DNA of 64,000 bases from Bacillus sp. BP-3. Lineage in GTDB: Bacteria; Bacillota; Bacilli; Bacillales; Bacillaceae_G. Below the pieces are notes generated by a model. It did not search any database. It had not been told where the DNA came from and was given only the letters and a program-made list of their open reading frames with translations. The DNA lies in assembly GCF_028401955.1 (NCBI RefSeq), contig NZ_JAQOTJ010000004.1, forward strand, positions 310,001-374,000, read 5' to 3'. Shown here one piece after another: positions 1-9,622 of this stretch (position 1 is its first letter; each line of letters opens with the position of its first letter). A program made the translations under genes and the position numbers.

Positions 1-47
1 GCGCGGCGAATCATTTGATCATCTAGTACCACTGCTTTTTCTTGCAT
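1..47 (-). CDS. pyrR: Bifunctional pyr operon attenuator / uracil phosphoribosyltransferase PyrR (N-terminal fragment)
   Basis: Only the first 15 or so codons lie in the window; the gene runs off the left edge. The visible peptide (MQEKAVVLDDQMIRRA) matches the start of Bacillus PyrR. A strong GGAGGTG Shine-Dalgarno lies just upstream of the ATG at 45-47. PyrR is the UMP-responsive RNA-binding attenuator of the pyr operon, with weak uracil phosphoribosyltransferase activity. The upstream leader carries a promoter, a PyrR-binding hairpin and a terminator, which supports the call. Confidence 0.9.
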   Translation of the reverse strand, partial: MQEKAVVLDDQMIRR

Positions 48-90
48 GTTCTTCACCTCCAGGCTTTTTTCATGCATGAGAGGAATGGTA

Positions 91-203
91 TAAAAAAACC
101 TCTCGTCGTGTGCGAGAGGGTCTTCTGAAAAAGGGTACAAATATACCCTATGTATTTCAAACCGTTACCTTCTCAACCTCACGGGGTTGTGTTAAAGGAC
201 TTA
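91..203 (-). promoter_or_regulatory. PyrR-binding attenuator leader of the pyr operon
   Basis: Read on the minus strand, the leader contains a hairpin (174-189) whose arms are CAACC and GGTTG around CCGTGA. This fits the PyrR-binding loop consensus with a conserved GNGAGG-type core. It is followed by an intrinsic terminator (92-119) just before pyrR. In Bacillus, UMP-bound PyrR stabilises this anti-antiterminator so the terminator forms. The mechanism is inferred from the family; the hairpins are seen directly. Confidence 0.88.
92..119 (-). terminator. Intrinsic terminator of the pyr attenuator
   Basis: CCTCTCG/CGAGAGG stem (99-119) followed on the minus strand by a run of seven T. It lies in the pyrR leader, so it is the regulated stop of the attenuator. 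Confidence 0.88.
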
Positions 204-216
204 TTCAACTGCTGTT

Positions 217-245
217 ATTATGTCAGTTTTTATAACGATTGTCAA
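217..245 (-). promoter_or_regulatory. Sigma-A promoter of the pyr operon
   Basis: Minus-strand TTGACA (240-245) and CATAAT (217-222) are separated by exactly 17 bp. The inferred start near 210 puts the whole PyrR hairpin in the transcript. Confidence 0.8.
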
Positions 246-248
246 TAT

Positions 249-1157
249 TTATTTTCGCAAATCATTTAGAAGATCTACAAAAATTGGTGGAACTGGTGCT
301 TCAAATTCTAAATATTCACCTGTGCGCGGGTGAATAAAGCCTAAAATACCTGCATGTAGTGCTTGACCATTTATATCAAATGTTTTCTTCGGACCATATT
401 TCGGATCACCTGCAAGTGGATAACCAATATATTTCATATGTACACGAATTTGATGCGTACGGCCTGTTTCTAATTGACACTCCACATGAGTAAAGTTATT
501 AAAACGTTCTAATACACGGAAATGAGTCACAGCATGTTTTCCCTTATCATCAACGGTCATACTTTGACGATCTTGTTTATCACGACCAATTGGTGCATCA
601 ATCGTTCCTTTATCATGCGGAATAACACCATGAACAATTGCTTGATAACGTCTTGTTACTGTTTTTGCTACAAGCTGGTTAACAAGCGCTTCATGTGCCA
701 TATCATTTTTTGCCACCATCAATAACCCAGATGTATCTTTATCAATGCGATGCACAATCCCAGGGCGCATTACACCGTTAATACCTGATAAGTCTTTACA
801 GTGATACATTAAGCCGTTTACTAACGTGCTGCTCGTATGCCCTGGTGCAGGATGCACAACCATACCACGCGGTTTGTTTACTACAAGTACATCACTATCC
901 TCATAATAAATCTCTAAATTCATATCTTCTGGAAGAATATCTAATGACTCTGGTTCTGGAATGGTAACTGTAATTTCATCATTTGTTTTTACTTTATAGT
1001 TCCCTTTAACATCTTTTCCATTTACCGTTACAACACCGTCTTTAATCCATTGTTGTACTTGTGAACGAGACCATTCATTATTCACTCCAGCAACAAATTT
1101 GTCAATCCGTTCACTCTTTTGCTCTTCTGAAACTGTTACTTGTACTACTTCGCTCAT
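249..1157 (-). CDS. rluD: 23S rRNA pseudouridine synthase, RluD/YlyB family
   Basis: 302 aa, full length for the family. An N-terminal S4 RNA-binding domain (about residues 15-75) precedes the RluA/RluD catalytic domain. The signature HRIDKDTSG is at residues 136-144, which puts the expected catalytic aspartate at D139. It is predicted to convert uridines in the helix 69 region of 23S rRNA to pseudouridine. It starts 3 bp after lspA ends, so the two are probably cotranscribed in the order divIVA/ileS-ylyA-lspA-rluD known from Bacillus. B. subtilis calls this gene ylyB. Confidence 0.95.
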   Translation of the reverse strand: MSEVVQVTVSEEQKSERIDKFVAGVNNEWSRSQVQQWIKDGVVTVNGKDVKGNYKVKTNDEITVTIPEPESLDILPEDMNLEIYYEDSDVLVVNKPRGMVVHPAPGHTSSTLVNGLMYHCKDLSGINGVMRPGIVHRIDKDTSGLLMVAKNDMAHEALVNQLVAKTVTRRYQAIVHGVIPHDKGTIDAPIGRDKQDRQSMTVDDKGKHAVTHFRVLERFNNFTHVECQLETGRTHQIRVHMKYIGYPLAGDPKYGPKKTFDINGQALHAGILGFIHPRTGEYLEFEAPVPPIFVDLLNDLRK

Positions 1158-1160
1158 TAT

Positions 1161-1619
1161 TTACTCCTTTATTTTCTTTCCTTCTAGTAATGTTTGAATA
1201 ATAATTAACGCCACACCTACACATAATGCCGAGTCTGCAACGTTAAATACTGGGAAGTTGTACGAAAAAATATATGTATGAATAAAATCAACAACCTCTT
1301 TTCGCACGACACGATCAATAAAATTACCAATTGCTCCGCCTAGAATAAGCCCAAGCGAAATACCGAGAAGCTTGTCTGTCTTTGCGTATTTCTTCATATA
1401 AAACAGAATAAAAATAACAAAGATAACTGTAATAACATAAAAGAACCACATTTTATTCTCTAAAATGCCCCATGCAGCTCCGCGATTGCGGTGAGACGTT
1501 ATATACAGCACATTATCAATAATCGGAATGCTCTCACCTAATTCCATTTCCTTCACGATAATCCATTTTGATACTTGATCAATGGCAATCACAAATAAAG
1601 CTATTAAATAATATATCAT
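1161..1619 (-). CDS. lspA: Lipoprotein signal peptidase (signal peptidase II)
   Basis: Polytopic membrane aspartyl protease that removes signal peptides from diacylglyceryl-modified prolipoproteins. With the start chosen here it is 152 aa with four membrane segments. Catalytic aspartates are expected at D102 (GNFIDR) and D129 (NVADS). I take the ATG at 1619 because a GGGGGA Shine-Dalgarno precedes it and the protein then begins with a membrane segment (MIYYLIALF). An upstream in-frame ATG would add 11 residues without a good ribosome site. A likely substrate in this window is CtaC, which has a lipobox. Confidence 0.95.
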   Translation of the reverse strand: MIYYLIALFVIAIDQVSKWIIVKEMELGESIPIIDNVLYITSHRNRGAAWGILENKMWFFYVITVIFVIFILFYMKKYAKTDKLLGISLGLILGGAIGNFIDRVVRKEVVDFIHTYIFSYNFPVFNVADSALCVGVALIIIQTLLEGKKIKE

Positions 1620-1740
1620 TTTCGTTTCCCCCACAATGACAGTGTACCTCAAAATTTTAGCATAGCTGCTATGTTTTCACAATGAAGCATCGCATTGGAG
1701 CATAAAATAAAATGAATTAGGTAATATAATATTGTTATCT

Positions 1741-2073
1741 TTAAATTGTTTTTACCTTTTCATAAAAACACTCATAAATTGTACGTGCTGTTGGCATTCC
1801 CTTTAATTGTTTAAGTGTCATTCTTTGTCCGGTTTCCTCACAAATTCCATACATACCTATTTCCATTTTCCAAAGTGCTCGCTCTATATCTTTTAAATCT
1901 TCCCTCATATCATGCAATAATAATTTATTTTTCACATCTGTTTTCGCCATACCTAGCAATTCCTGACCAAATTCTACATCATATGCATACAACTCTTCTT
2001 TAGCTAATCTCTCCTGTAATTCTCGCTGCATTAATTGTAGTTCTACTTGAATCTCCATGTATGTGTCAGTCAC
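1741..2073 (-). CDS. ylyA: YlyA, DksA/TraR-like RNA polymerase-associated protein
   Basis: 110 aa, GTG start with a GGGAGGG Shine-Dalgarno about 8 nt upstream. The helical N-terminal half and the C-terminal YGICEETG segment resemble the DksA/TraR/YteA family. The zinc finger is degenerate: only C78 and C102 remain, and the partner positions are T81 and a non-cysteine. It sits between ileS and lspA exactly as ylyA does in B. subtilis, where the product has been linked to RNA polymerase and late sporulation gene expression. That role is carried over by family and position only. Confidence 0.85.
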   Translation of the reverse strand: MTDTYMEIQVELQLMQRELQERLAKEELYAYDVEFGQELLGMAKTDVKNKLLLHDMREDLKDIERALWKMEIGMYGICEETGQRMTLKQLKGMPTARTIYECFYEKVKTI

Positions 2074-2158
2074 AAGTGCGTCCCTCCCGGCTGGAATGTA
2101 TCGTTAGTTTATCCGAAACGCACACGATTACCGCACACACATTTTTCCTTCCAAGGAA

Positions 2159-2193
2159 GAAAAAAATCGACTGCCTTGTATGCAGTCGATTTT
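2159..2193 (-). terminator. Terminator downstream of ileS
   Basis: 12-bp stem AAAATCGACTGC/GCAGTCGATTTT with a 7-nt loop, then T-rich on the minus strand, 10 bp after the ileS stop codon. Confidence 0.88.
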
Positions 2194-2203
2194 CCTCATT
2201 GCA

Positions 2204-4969
2204 TTATTTTACATAATGTTCAGTTACAACTTCTCCGCAACGCTTACATAGTGTTAGATGGTCCGCATTACTTCCTACTGTTTCAGAGACAACCCAGCAA
2301 CGTTCACACGTTTCACCAGTTGCTTGCGCTACAACAACAGCTGTATGTTCATATTTCGGTGCAGCAGCTGGTGCTTCTTCCATCGTTCCACCAAGATGGT
2401 ACTCAGAAACGATAAATAATTGTTTCACATCTTCTGTTATGGATTGTAACAATTCTTTCATTTCTGCTGTTGGGTAAAGTGTGATACTTGCATTTAATGA
2501 TTTACCAATTACTTTTGCATTACGTGCATCTTCTAACGCTTTTAGTACATCATCGCGAAGTGTCATAAATGCATCCCATTTTCCTTTTAACTCTTCAGCA
2601 CCCTCTACTTCTACAGCTTCTGGCATATCAGTTAATTGGACGCTCTCTTCTACTACTCCAGGGATATATGGCCATACTTCATCTGCTGTATGCGGTAAAA
2701 TTGGCGTTACAAGTTTTGTTAATGCAACCAGTACATCATATAGTACCGTTTGAATTGCACGACGGTCGTGATTATTTTCTGATTCGATATATAAAATATC
2801 TTTTGCAAAATCTAAATAGAATGAACTTAAATCAATTGTACAGAAGTTATGAATCGCATGATATACAGCAGCAAATTCATATGTTTCATAAGCATCTTTT
2901 ACTTTTGTAATTAAGTCATTTAATTGCACTAACATGTAGCGGTCTACTTCACGAAGTTCTGTAGCAGATACCGCATCTTTACTTGGATCAAAATCAGCTA
3001 AGTTTCCTAATAAGAAACGGAATGTATTACGAATTTTACGATATACTTCCGCTACTTGTTTTAAAATATCATCAGAAATACGTACGTCAGATTGGTAATC
3101 AACTGAAGATACCCATAAACGTAAAATATCGCCGCCTAATTGGTCCATAATCTTCTTCGGTACAACAATGTTTCCAATAGACTTACTCATCTTACGGCCT
3201 TCACCATCTAATACGAAGCCGTGACTTAAAACTCCTTTATACGGTGCTTTTCCTGTTACCGCAACTGCTGTTGAGAGTGAAGAGTTAAACCAACCGCGAT
3301 ATTGATCAGATCCCTCTAAATATAAATCAGCTGGACGCTGCAAATCATCACGCTCTTCTAATACAGCTTGATGAGATGAACCAGAATCAAACCATACATC
3401 CATAATGTCTGTTTCTTTTCGGAATTCGCCATTTGGACTAGATGGGTGTGTAAAACCTTCTGGTAATAAATCTTTCGCTTCACGTTCAAACCATACATTC
3501 GAACCATGTTCACGGAATAACCCTGCTACATGATTAATTGTCTCATCCGTAATAATTGGATCACCATTTTCTGCATAGAATACAGGAATCGGAACACCCC
3601 ATGCACGTTGACGAGAAATACACCAGTCACCGCGATCACGAACCATGTTATGAAGACGTGTTTCACCCCAAGCTGGTACCCATTTCGTTTCTTCCACAGC
3701 TTGTAATAATTCACTGCGGAACGCTTCAATAGATGCAAACCACTGTGCAGTTGCACGGAAAATAATTGGTTGTTTTGTTCTCCAGTCATGCGGATAAGAA
3801 TGCGTAATAAATGTTAATTTTAATAACGCGCCAACCTCTTCTAATTTTTCTGTGATTGGTTTATTTGCTTTATCGTAGAATAATCCTTCAAATCCAGGAG
3901 CTTCGCTTGTTAATACACCTTTATCATCAACTGGACAAAGAACTTCTAAACCGTATTGCTTTCCAACAAGGAAATCATCTTCCCCATGTCCAGGTGCTGT
4001 ATGTACACACCCCGTACCAGCATCTGTTGTGACATGCTCACCAAGCATAACAAGAGAATCACGGTCATAGAATGGGTGTTTTGCCGTTGTATATTCCAGT
4101 TCGCTACCTTTTACTGTTTTCACAACTTCAGCATTTTCCCACTCTAATGTTTTCGCAACTGTTTCAAATAACTCAGAAGCAATGATATACTTCGCATCTG
4201 CGACTTTTACAATGCTGTATTCAAGTTCTGGATGAACAGAAATACCTAAGTTTGCTGGCAACGTCCAAGGTGTCGTTGTCCAAATAATGAATTTTTCGTC
4301 GCCTTCTAAAACATTCTTTCCATCTTTTACAGGGAATGCCACATAAATAGATGCAGATTTCTTATCTTTATATTCAATTTCCGCTTCAGCTAATGCAGAC
4401 TCACTCGTTGGAGACCAGTAAACAGGTTTTTGACCTTTATAGATATAACCTTTTTTCGCCATTTCACCAAATACTTTAATTTGCTGTGCTTCATATGCTG
4501 GTTTTAATGTAATGTATGGATTATCCCAATCACCGCGTACACCTAAACGTTTAAATTGCTCGCGCTGACGATTTACTTGTTCGTATGCATATTCTTCACA
4601 AAGTTTACGGAATTCAGCAACTGTCATTTCTTTACGCTTAACACCTTTATTTGTTAAAGCTTGCTCAATTGGTAATCCGTGTGTATCCCAACCTGGTACA
4701 TATGGTGCACAGTATCCCGTCATTGATTTAAAGCGAACAATAAAGTCTTTTAATACCTTATTTAACGCATGTCCCATATGAATGTCGCCGTTCGCATATG
4801 GCGGTCCATCATGTAGCACAAATAGTGGACGTCCCTTTGTGCGTTCTTGTACCTTTTCATAAATGCTCATTTCAGCCCATTGCTCTTGCATGACAGGCTC
4901 ACGTTTCGGTAAATTTCCACGCATTGGAAACTCTGTTTTTGGCATTAATAATGTGTCTTTATACTCCAT
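2204..4969 (-). CDS. ileS: Isoleucyl-tRNA synthetase
   Basis: 921 aa class Ia aminoacyl-tRNA synthetase. The HIGH-type motif is HMGH at residues 64-67 and a KMSKS loop is present (KMSKSIGN). The C-terminus carries a CxxC...CxxC zinc site (CERCW, CKRC). The editing domain lies between the two halves of the Rossmann fold. The ATG at 4969 has AGGAGG spaced about 8 nt upstream and gives the conserved start [18 protein letters not shown]. The longer in-frame extension overlaps the leader and is not credible. It is controlled by the T-box directly upstream. Confidence 0.98.
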   Translation of the reverse strand: MEYKDTLLMPKTEFPMRGNLPKREPVMQEQWAEMSIYEKVQERTKGRPLFVLHDGPPYANGDIHMGHALNKVLKDFIVRFKSMTGYCAPYVPGWDTHGLPIEQALTNKGVKRKEMTVAEFRKLCEEYAYEQVNRQREQFKRLGVRGDWDNPYITLKPAYEAQQIKVFGEMAKKGYIYKGQKPVYWSPTSESALAEAEIEYKDKKSASIYVAFPVKDGKNVLEGDEKFIIWTTTPWTLPANLGISVHPELEYSIVKVADAKYIIASELFETVAKTLEWENAEVVKTVKGSELEYTTAKHPFYDRDSLVMLGEHVTTDAGTGCVHTAPGHGEDDFLVGKQYGLEVLCPVDDKGVLTSEAPGFEGLFYDKANKPITEKLEEVGALLKLTFITHSYPHDWRTKQPIIFRATAQWFASIEAFRSELLQAVEETKWVPAWGETRLHNMVRDRGDWCISRQRAWGVPIPVFYAENGDPIITDETINHVAGLFREHGSNVWFEREAKDLLPEGFTHPSSPNGEFRKETDIMDVWFDSGSSHQAVLEERDDLQRPADLYLEGSDQYRGWFNSSLSTAVAVTGKAPYKGVLSHGFVLDGEGRKMSKSIGNIVVPKKIMDQLGGDILRLWVSSVDYQSDVRISDDILKQVAEVYRKIRNTFRFLLGNLADFDPSKDAVSATELREVDRYMLVQLNDLITKVKDAYETYEFAAVYHAIHNFCTIDLSSFYLDFAKDILYIESENNHDRRAIQTVLYDVLVALTKLVTPILPHTADEVWPYIPGVVEESVQLTDMPEAVEVEGAEELKGKWDAFMTLRDDVLKALEDARNAKVIGKSLNASITLYPTAEMKELLQSITEDVKQLFIVSEYHLGGTMEEAPAAAPKYEHTAVVVAQATGETCERCWVVSETVGSNADHLTLCKRCGEVVTEHYVK

Positions 4970-5030
4970 GCTTAATTCCTCCTTGAATATATAAAAGAAT
5001 GATATTTTTTCTAAATAAATGGAATAAAAA

Positions 5031-5245
5031 AGAGACCTTCTCATCCCCCAAAAAGGGACGAGAAGGTCTCCCGCGGTACCACCCTAGTAGACTACTACAT
5101 ATAGTAATCCTCTTTATATTCTTAACGCGAATACACGCCTCTACTTACTTGGTTGTTCAGCGAGGAACTCCAGGGTGATATTCCCATTCTCTCCTTATCC
5201 TGAGCTTCCACCGTCCTCAGTTCGCTATATAAGGTATGAAAAAAG
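5031..5245 (-). promoter_or_regulatory. T-box riboswitch (isoleucine) of ileS
   Basis: The minus strand carries the conserved T-box AGGGTGGTACCGCGGG (5070-5085). It is immediately followed by a terminator stem (5032-5070) ending in T6. In the Stem I specifier loop the triplet ATC at 5177-5179 (context GAATATCACCC) is an isoleucine codon. Uncharged tRNA-Ile is expected to stabilise the antiterminator and allow transcription of ileS. The outer 5' boundary is approximate. Confidence 0.95.
5032..5070 (-). terminator. Terminator helix of the ileS T-box
   Basis: GAGACCTTCTC/GAGAAGGTCTC stem with extra GGGA pairing, then TTTTTT on the minus strand. Its 5' arm overlaps the T-box antiterminator region. 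Confidence 0.9.
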
Positions 5246-5321
5246 TACTTATCCCTATCTTCGTTTTTCTAAAAAATTATGTTGTATAGAATTATATGTA
5301 ATAATACGAAAAACGTCAAGC

Positions 5322-5828
5322 TTACACTGTTTCTTCTTTCTTAAGAAGCTCATCTACTTCTTCTTCTAACTCAATTAACTTGTCCCAATCATCATTGTTT
5401 AACATTTCAAGCTGCGCTTCCAATAGCATACGGAAACGTGTACGGAACACTTTTGCTTGCTTTTTTAATTCTTCAATATCAAATGCAACTTTTCTTGATT
5501 TTACAAGTGCTTCATTAATAATACGGTCCGCATTCTTCTCTGCTTCACGAACAATTAATTTCGCTTCTTTTTGAGCATTACGCTTAACTTCTTCTGCTGC
5601 TTCTTGCGCTACAACAATAGATTTATTCAATGTATCTTCAATATTAGAGAAATGTTCTAATTTCCCTTCAAGTTGTGCGACTTTTTCTTCTAACGCCTTC
5701 TTCTCACGAATTACTAATTCATAATCTTTGATGACTTGATCAAGAAATTCATTTACTTGATCCTCATCATAGCCACGAAAACCACGGCTAAATTCCTTAT
5801 TATGAATATCTAACGGTGTTAACGGCAC
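5322..5828 (-). CDS. divIVA: Cell-division / polar scaffold protein DivIVA
   Basis: 168 aa coiled-coil protein. The N-terminal lipid-binding domain (MPLTPLDIHNKEF...FRGYDEDQVNEFL) is diagnostic. Long coiled-coil segments follow from about residue 30 and the tail is acidic (EEEVDELLKKEE). It marks negatively curved membrane at septa and poles and recruits the Min system and sporulation proteins. The GTG at 5828 is chosen because GGAGGTG lies 6 nt upstream and the protein then starts like B. subtilis DivIVA. A TTG five codons earlier overlaps that Shine-Dalgarno. Confidence 0.95.
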   Translation of the reverse strand: MPLTPLDIHNKEFSRGFRGYDEDQVNEFLDQVIKDYELVIREKKALEEKVAQLEGKLEHFSNIEDTLNKSIVVAQEAAEEVKRNAQKEAKLIVREAEKNADRIINEALVKSRKVAFDIEELKKQAKVFRTRFRMLLEAQLEMLNNDDWDKLIELEEEVDELLKKEETV

Positions 5829-5921
5829 AAACGCCACCTCCAAGTAGGTTATCTAAAATTTCCTCTTTTAATTATATCTTTTCTTCGACAAAATGGGAGA
5901 GTTTCCTTCTAAAAAAAGAAA

Positions 5922-6695
5922 TCATTTTAAGATTCCATACAAAATTCTCCATTTATCACGCTTTGTTTTTCCCTCAACAGTAAGTAATTTACTTCTGCCA
6001 TAACCTCTCACAGAAAATACATCGCCTGGAAAGCATTCATAAGCAGATTGCTCAACAACTTTCCAATTCACTTTCACAAGACCATTTTTAATGGACGGCT
6101 GAACCTTTTGACGAGATACATGAAATATTTCTGCTAGCAATACATCTAATCGAAGCGATGATACTGTCCCTGACTTTTCATTCCACTGATTTTCTATATG
6201 TAATGAATGATCAGTTGGTACAGGCGATAAAGATACTTTTATTTTTCCAATTGATTGTAAATTTATTTCTATATACGATGCGACTTCTTTTGCAACTACA
6301 ATTTGGGCACGATCATTCTGGAGCCAAATATCTCCGCATTTCTCTCGCTTTAAACCAAGTGACATAAATGCTCCTAATATTTGACGATGCTCCAGTGAAT
6401 AAAATTTAGAAGGATAGTCAATTTCTAATATTTCTATCTGAAATTCTTCTGCATTCGGCATAAGGTAATTGGGATATATTAACGCCCGTTTTCTTTCTGC
6501 ACTGGGAGCAGCTCCATATAATTGAAACGCAGCATCCCCTTGATATCCAACAATCATCGAAACAATTTGCTGTTCACGCGGATCAAGAAAATCAGTAAGT
6601 TTCACTTGATGATATTCTTCTGCCGCATGCTTCCATTCTAATACTTTATCAACAAAAACCGTTTCTTCAGGCCTGAAATGTTCATAAATGCTCAT
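5922..6695 (-). CDS. ylmH: S4-domain RNA-binding protein YlmH
   Basis: 257 aa. A conserved N-terminal YlmH region precedes a C-terminal S4 RNA-binding domain (about residues 180-245, SLRLDVLLAEIFHVSR...VKVNWK). In B. subtilis YlmH is implicated in rescuing stalled ribosomes as well as sitting in the division cluster. Here it follows ylmG by 10 bp and precedes divIVA, the standard order. Confidence 0.93.
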   Translation of the reverse strand: MSIYEHFRPEETVFVDKVLEWKHAAEEYHQVKLTDFLDPREQQIVSMIVGYQGDAAFQLYGAAPSAERKRALIYPNYLMPNAEEFQIEILEIDYPSKFYSLEHRQILGAFMSLGLKREKCGDIWLQNDRAQIVVAKEVASYIEINLQSIGKIKVSLSPVPTDHSLHIENQWNEKSGTVSSLRLDVLLAEIFHVSRQKVQPSIKNGLVKVNWKVVEQSAYECFPGDVFSVRGYGRSKLLTVEGKTKRDKWRILYGILK

Positions 6696-6705
6696 CTATA
6701 CTGTC

Positions 6706-6972
6706 TTACCTCAAAAAAAACTCAAATACACGTACTAATCCTGAACTTGCTAAATTTAGAACAAGTATTGCCACGATTGGAGAAATATCAATTACACCAA
6801 TTGGTGGGATAAATCTCCGAAACGGTTCTAAATACGGCTCACAAATACGGGCAAGGAAATCACCAAATGTAGACTCTCTTGCTCCCGGAACCCAAGATAA
6901 AAGGATATAAATAATAAGCGCATATGAATAAAACCTGAATAGATAGAGCAAAATTGTTAAAATCATCGTCAT
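6706..6972 (-). CDS. ylmG: YggT-family membrane protein YlmG
   Basis: 88 aa with two hydrophobic segments (residues about 3-25 and 63-85) flanking the conserved loop LLSWVPGA...[15 protein letters not shown]. YggT proteins are small membrane proteins linked to division and ion homeostasis; the molecular role is not settled. AGGTGG lies about 9 nt upstream of the ATG, overlapping the end of sepF. Confidence 0.9.
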   Translation of the reverse strand: MTMILTILLYLFRFYSYALIIYILLSWVPGARESTFGDFLARICEPYLEPFRRFIPPIGVIDISPIVAILVLNLASSGLVRVFEFFLR

Positions 6973-6978
6973 AGCGCA

Positions 6979-7440
6979 CTACCACCTTTTGATATTTTTC
7001 TCTTCTTCTTCACCAAACAATTCAGAAATTGCTCCAACAATATCTACATTATCCGGCGTACATATAAATGTTTTTGGACCTAGCTTTTGAATATCCCCGC
7101 CGATTGCATATACAGTTCCACTTAAAAAGTCAACGATACGTAGCGCTTGATCTGTCGACATGCGTTGTAAATTAATTACGACTGCACGACGACCTTTCAA
7201 ATGATCAGCAATCCCTTGTGCTTCCGAGTACGTACGCGGCTCTAATAAAACAACTTTCGAAGGTTGTTTCGCTGTTTCAATGCTTACTACGTTTTGTTTC
7301 GATTGTACCTTTGCAAAAGGAATATCCTGCTCTGGGTCCTGTTGTTTTGTCATTTCAGTTTGCTCCTTTTCGTAAGCATATTGTGCTTCTCTCTCTTCTG
7401 GTGTGTCAAAAAAGAAATACTTTACTTTTGACCAACTCAT
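6979..7440 (-). CDS. sepF: Cell division protein SepF
   Basis: 153 aa FtsZ-binding protein. The N-terminal amphipathic helix ([11 protein letters not shown]) targets membrane. A variable linker follows, then the conserved SepF domain (about residues 62-145, [13 protein letters not shown]...[11 protein letters not shown]). It tethers and bundles FtsZ filaments and partly overlaps FtsA in function. ylmG follows after 6 bp and ylmE lies 19 bp upstream. Confidence 0.96.
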   Translation of the reverse strand: MSWSKVKYFFFDTPEEREAQYAYEKEQTEMTKQQDPEQDIPFAKVQSKQNVVSIETAKQPSKVVLLEPRTYSEAQGIADHLKGRRAVVINLQRMSTDQALRIVDFLSGTVYAIGGDIQKLGPKTFICTPDNVDIVGAISELFGEEEEKNIKRW

Positions 7441-7459
7441 AATAAAATTCTCCTTCCTT

Positions 7460-8134
7460 CTATTCTTTCCCCACTAAAATCGTTCCCAAACGAATAAATG
7501 TAGCGCCCTCTTCAATTGCAATTGTATAATCATTTGACATACCCATTGATAACTCCATACACGGAGCATATGATAGGTTTAAATCTTGCACCTGCTTTTG
7601 CAGCTTACGCAACCTTTGAAAACAACTGCGAATTTGCATTTCATCGTCTGTATAAGGTGCCATTGTCATCAGTCCGACAACTTCAATTTTATCAAATTGT
7701 TGTAAGTTGTAAATAAAGTCAATTATCTCATCTACGTCTAACCCCTGTTTAGACTCTTCCGCTGAGGTTTTTACCTGAACAAAGCAGCGAATGGGTTTCG
7801 TTGCTCGTTTTTGAATTTCTTTTGCAAGTGAAAGACGATCAAGTGAATGTAAATAATCAATCTCATGTATGATTTCTTTTACTTTTCTAGTTTGCAATGA
7901 CCCGATAAAATGCCATGTCGCTTTGTTTCCAAAATGCTCATACTTCTGTAAAAAACCTTCATTGCGATTTTCACCAAGATGTACAAGCCCAGCTTGTAAC
8001 ACTTCATTTGTTTTTTCAATGCCTACTGTTTTTGTAACAGCAACAAGTGTAATTTCATCTAAGAATCGATTCACTCGCTGACATGCTTTTTTAACTTCTT
8101 GCTCGACATATGCTAAATTCTCTTGTACGGTCAC
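7460..8134 (-). CDS. ylmE: YggS/PROSC-family PLP-binding protein YlmE
   Basis: 224 aa alanine-racemase-fold PLP-binding protein. The lysine in VAVTKTVG near residue 35 is the expected PLP Schiff-base residue. The family keeps PLP homeostasis and has no confirmed catalytic activity. It starts at a GTG overlapping the ylmD stop by 4 bp, with GGAGGAGGG upstream, which indicates translational coupling. Confidence 0.93.
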   Translation of the reverse strand: MTVQENLAYVEQEVKKACQRVNRFLDEITLVAVTKTVGIEKTNEVLQAGLVHLGENRNEGFLQKYEHFGNKATWHFIGSLQTRKVKEIIHEIDYLHSLDRLSLAKEIQKRATKPIRCFVQVKTSAEESKQGLDVDEIIDFIYNLQQFDKIEVVGLMTMAPYTDDEMQIRSCFQRLRKLQKQVQDLNLSYAPCMELSMGMSNDYTIAIEEGATFIRLGTILVGKE

Positions 8135-8949
8135 TGCTTTCCCTCCTCCTTAAACCCAATAAAGCTAAGCATTCTCCCCGTCTTTCCTTGGTCGCGGCGA
8201 TGTGAGAAGAATAATTGCGTTTCACAGCTTGTACAAAAAGATGACATCGCAATATTTTCTTCTTTTATCCCAGCTTGTAAACATAGCAAACGATTTATTT
8301 CCTTTAAATCTATTGTATATTGTCCTTCAGAAATCATTTCATATGGAACAGTATCATGAAGTACTTGTTTCGTAGCAGATAATACACGGTCATCTACAGC
8401 ATAACAACACGCACCAATAGATGGACCAATCGCCACATGTATATCATCAAGCGATATACCTTCCTCTTTCCACTTGTCGATCATTTCACTAGCAATTCCT
8501 TTGACTGTTCCTTTCCAGCCAGCATGTGCAAGTCCTATCATTCTATAAGATGGCGCATAAAAATAGAGTGGCACACAATCCGCATAACAAGATGTTAACA
8601 ACACATCTGCATCTGTCGTATATATGCCGTCCGTACTAGGGATACCATCTTCATAAGAAAAGACGCCTTTTCCTTTCTCTTGCTTGCCCACTTTTACAAC
8701 ATGACGATCATGAACTTGTTCCGAACAAACCCAAGTTTCTAATGGAATGTGTAATTTCCCTGCTAAAAGCCGTCGATTCTCATGAACATCTTCTACTTTG
8801 TCGTGAACGTGTAAACCTAAATTCATTGTATGAAAGGAGCCGGTACTCACTCCACCTTCTTTTGTAGTAAATCCTGCTATAATGTGTCCATGTTCTTCCC
8901 ACATATGTAAATGTAACATACCGTCCTTATATGTAAATGGTTCTCTCAT
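8131..8949 (-). CDS. ylmD: YlmD, YfiH/laccase-domain multicopper oxidoreductase family
   Basis: 272 aa. The YfiH/DUF152 fold is shown by HRHVVKVG-type, CYADCVPLYF and GLAHAGWKGTVKG segments and by downstream conserved Cys/His (GPSIGACCYAVDD; SSFCTSCE). Family members have been described both as polyphenol oxidases and as purine nucleoside phosphorylase/adenosine deaminase enzymes, so the physiological reaction is uncertain. It is the first gene of a ylmD-E-sepF-ylmG-ylmH transcription unit. Confidence 0.92.
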   Translation of the reverse strand: MREPFTYKDGMLHLHMWEEHGHIIAGFTTKEGGVSTGSFHTMNLGLHVHDKVEDVHENRRLLAGKLHIPLETWVCSEQVHDRHVVKVGKQEKGKGVFSYEDGIPSTDGIYTTDADVLLTSCYADCVPLYFYAPSYRMIGLAHAGWKGTVKGIASEMIDKWKEEGISLDDIHVAIGPSIGACCYAVDDRVLSATKQVLHDTVPYEMISEGQYTIDLKEINRLLCLQAGIKEENIAMSSFCTSCETQLFFSHRRDQGKTGRMLSFIGFKEEGKQ

Positions 8950-8977
8950 AAAAAGGCTCCTTATAATAAAATAACAT

Positions 8978-9017
8978 AAAAAGTATGGTACTTCCCGTCT
9001 ATTTTACCATACTTTTA
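8978..9017 (-). terminator. Terminator downstream of ylmC
   Basis: 12-bp stem AAAAGTATGGTA/TACCATACTTTT with a 14-nt loop and a T-rich minus-strand tail, between ylmC and ylmD. Confidence 0.75.
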
Positions 9018-9064
9018 TTTTTCCATAATGACAACATAAAAAAAAGTGAAATTTGTAATATTCT

Positions 9065-9343
9065 TTAAGAAGTTGTCGGTGTTTGTATTGTTTCTGTAAC
9101 AGTAGGAACATGATCTGCTCGAACTAAAATAACATCTTCCCCTATTTTTACAATTTGTTTCCAAGGAATTACAAATTCCTCCTCTTTTCCAAATAACCCT
9201 AACATTTTCCCTTGCTTTGTAATGATAACTGCTTGAATCTTCCCTGTTCTCATATCAATATCGATATCTCCAATGTTTCCAAGCCTTTTCCCATCTGATA
9301 CATTGACAACATCTTTCATTTGAAATTCTGAAATACGTATCAT
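9065..9343 (-). CDS. ylmC: PRC-barrel sporulation protein, YlmC/YmxH family
   Basis: 92 aa with the start used here (MIRISEFQMKDVVNV...GNIGDIDID). A single PRC-barrel-like domain is typical of the family, which is widespread in spore formers with no defined biochemical role. A GGAGAGG Shine-Dalgarno lies about 9 nt before this ATG. The frame stays open for another 73 codons upstream without a convincing ribosome site (see findings). It lies between sigG and ylmD, as in B. subtilis. Confidence 0.85.
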   Translation of the reverse strand: MIRISEFQMKDVVNVSDGKRLGNIGDIDIDMRTGKIQAVIITKQGKMLGLFGKEEEFVIPWKQIVKIGEDVILVRADHVPTVTETIQTPTTS

Positions 9344-9593
9344 TGTCATCCTCTCCTTTTCCCCATATTTAACTAACAACCTCAATAAAAAATCCCACCC
9401 CATCAATAGGTGCTTTTTTCTTCTCACACCTTCTTCTTCTTTAAATCTTAAGATGAAGGTTCTACCGTATACCATGGTGAGATAAAGCGGAATTTCTATT
9501 TCAGAGAATACATCCTTCACGTACAAAACCTTTTCTTTATAGTCATTATATGAGTTGGACATCTTTCCTATGAACAGAATCTCAAAACGATAA

Positions 9594-9622
9594 AAGGCCT
9601 CATCTATAATGATGAGACCTTA
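9594..9622 (-). terminator. Terminator overlapping the sigG stop codon
   Basis: AAGGTCTCATC/GATGAGGCCTT stem with a 6-nt loop, ending in TTTTAT on the minus strand. The stem begins at the sigG stop codon. Confidence 0.8.

Noticed and set aside
2047-3000. Plus-strand open frames opposite ileS
   Set aside because: They lie wholly inside ileS on the opposite strand, have no ribosome sites and have compositions expected from antisense of a conserved gene.
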